Shown here in pieces: positions 62,916 through 64,000 of a DNA stretch of 64,000 nucleotides. The DNA comes from Pseudomonas sp. KUIN-1 (GTDB lineage Bacteria; Pseudomonadota; Gammaproteobacteria; Pseudomonadales; Pseudomonadaceae). The stretch covers positions 5,091,501 through 5,155,500 of the forward strand of contig NZ_AP020337.1 in NCBI RefSeq assembly GCF_009176725.1, read 5' to 3'. The number at the start of each line of letters is the position of its first letter. The first letter of the stretch is position 1. A program made the position numbers and the translations under genes. The notes under the pieces are model-generated. The model had not been told where the DNA came from and did no database searches. It worked only from the letters and a program-made list of their open reading frames with translations.

Positions 62916-63231
62916 CACACCCGACGCCCAGGCGTCGGTCAAGACTGCATCTTTACACGCTGTTTTCAGCAAATAACACTGCACGATCGCAGAAATTTCG
63001 CTACAAAACACCCTCTGACCAGCCTTGTCGAGCACGGGTACGAGCTGTTCAGATTTTATCCAATTCAGCCTTTATCCAGTCATCGAGAGCGGGTATCATG
63101 CCAACCCTTTTTCAAACTCTCGGTTCGTTCTGACGGTGGCGCATGCGGCTGGCGGGATGAGCCGTTGCAGACCGGGTGAAACGGTTTTTACACGGCCTGC
63201 GGATGATTTGGCCTCCACAACAGGTAAGGCT
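62916..63231. other. Intergenic region upstream of dusB
   Basis: No coding frame of note is present. A hairpin CCGACGC-CCAG-GCGTCGG (62921-62938) stands just after the DUF3426 stop and may end that transcript, though the T-tract is weak. The remainder is AT-richer and should hold the promoter of the dusB operon, which in pseudomonads normally continues into fis. A possible -10 box TATCAT lies at about 63092. Confidence 0.5.
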
Positions 63232-64000
63232 ATGTCGGCAGTACGCATCGGCCCATATACAGTGCAAAACGGCTTGATTCTCGCCCCGATGGCGGGCGTC
63301 ACCGACCAGCCTTTCCGTCAGCTGTGCCGAAGACTCGGTGCCGGCCTGGTGGTTTCGGAGATGGTCACCAGTGACATGAGCCTGTGGAACAGCCGCAAAT
63401 CGCGTCTGCGCATGATCCACGAAGGTGATCCCGAGCCGCGCTCGGTACAGATCGCCGGTGGTGATCCGCAGATGCTGGCAGACGCAGCACGTGCCAATGT
63501 CGAACTGGGCGCCCAGATCATCGACATCAACATGGGTTGCCCGGCCAAGAAAGTCTGTAACAAGGCGGCTGGCTCGGCGCTGTTGAAGGACGAGCAACTG
63601 GTCAACGACATCCTGCAGGCCGTCGTGGCTGCAGTCGATGTACCGGTCACGCTGAAGATCCGCACCGGATGGGATCGCGACAACCGAAATGGCCTGACAG
63701 TGGCGAAAATCGCCGAGCAGGCGGGCATCACGGCACTGGCGGTACACGGGCGAACCCGTGCCGACCTGTACACCGGCGAGGCCGAGTACGACACCATTGC
63801 CCTGATCAAACAGGCCGTGTCGATACCGGTCTTTGCCAATGGCGACATCGATTCACCGGAAAAGGCCCGGCACGTGCTGAAGGCTACCGGTGCAGACGGA
63901 TTACTGATTGGCAGGGCCGCACAGGGGCGTCCCTGGATTTTTCGCGAGATAGAACACTTCCTGCGTACCGGAGAAACACTCCCGGCGCCGCAGTCGAGTG
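63232..64000 (+). CDS. dusB: tRNA-dihydrouridine synthase B (3' truncated by window)
   Basis: DusB reduces uridine to dihydrouridine in tRNA with FMN. The visible 256 residues run from MSAVRIGPYTVQNGLILAPMAGVTDQPFR, through the active-site NMGCPAKKV (catalytic Cys103) and KIRTGWD, to the flavin-binding ANGDI and DGLLIGRAAQGRPW. The frame runs off the window edge. fis would be expected next, outside the window. Confidence 0.95.
   Translation, partial: MSAVRIGPYTVQNGLILAPMAGVTDQPFRQLCRRLGAGLVVSEMVTSDMSLWNSRKSRLRMIHEGDPEPRSVQIAGGDPQMLADAARANVELGAQIIDINMGCPAKKVCNKAAGSALLKDEQLVNDILQAVVAAVDVPVTLKIRTGWDRDNRNGLTVAKIAEQAGITALAVHGRTRADLYTGEAEYDTIALIKQAVSIPVFANGDIDSPEKARHVLKATGADGLLIGRAAQGRPWIFREIEHFLRTGETLPAPQSS

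Overview
The window is a chromosomal segment of a fluorescent-type pseudomonad, most likely of the Pseudomonas syringae group. Gene content and order match Pseudomonas throughout: lnt, leuS-lptE-holA, lipA-lipB, the rlpA-rodA-mrdA cell-shape block, the gcbA-to-speA block, the Tad/PprAB genes and dsbD-aroQ-accBC-prmA-dusB. The GC-rich coding and the intergenic palindromes (a REP type reading GCGAGCAAGCTCGC, and a second two-hairpin family) fit the same source. The species assignment is inference from memory of gene order, not from a search. No tRNA, rRNA, insertion sequence, prophage or CRISPR array was seen.

Layout. 1-5.6 kb: the end of lnt, a YdcF-like protein, an unrecognised 113-residue protein, leuS and lptE. 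5.6-8.6 kb: holA, a small membrane protein, the ribosome-rescue factor arfA (not obvious by length) and an MltB-type transglycosylase. 8.8-20.3 kb (minus strand): a long collinear envelope and housekeeping cluster running proA-nadD-rsfS-rlmH-mrdA-rodA-mltB-rlpA-dacA-ybeD-lipB-lipA, with many overlapping start/stop codons. 20.5-22.5 kb: mpg and a DedA-PAP2 fusion.

22.7-29.5 kb: the first half of a Tad (Flp) pilus system: tadG, the sensor kinase pprA, the minor pseudopilin tadF, the prepilin peptidase fppA and the response regulator pprB. 29.5-35.6 kb: the REC-REC-GGDEF diguanylate cyclase gcbA, a DUF2333 protein, a Nudix hydrolase, a YciH/SUI1 protein and speA. 35.8-39.2 kb is accessory: an unusually short VgrG-like protein, a lipoprotein esterase and a MATE transporter. 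39.5-47.6 kb: the bacterial alpha-2-macroglobulin (YfhM type, CLEQ thioester) and pbpC, separated by a REP cluster and a small opposite-strand membrane protein. 47.7-56.2 kb: the second Tad half: a REC-only regulator, the Flp pilin, and divergently cpaB-cpaC-cpaE-cpaF-tadB-tadC-tadD plus a DUF3613 protein. 56.3-64 kb: dsbD, aroQ, accB, accC, prmA, a zinc-ribbon DUF3426 protein and the start of dusB.

The two Tad halves together supply every expected part: pilin, minor pilins, peptidase, secretin, ATPase, platform proteins and regulators. They lie about 18 kb apart with core genes between them. The most interesting points are this split, a Flp prepilin with Ala instead of Gly before the predicted cleavage site beside a peptidase whose second aspartate sits in GAAD rather than GxGD, a sigma-54-like site and a palindrome in the flp/cpaB divergent region, a VgrG lacking roughly 150 central residues, and a two-hairpin intergenic repeat family whose stems covary.
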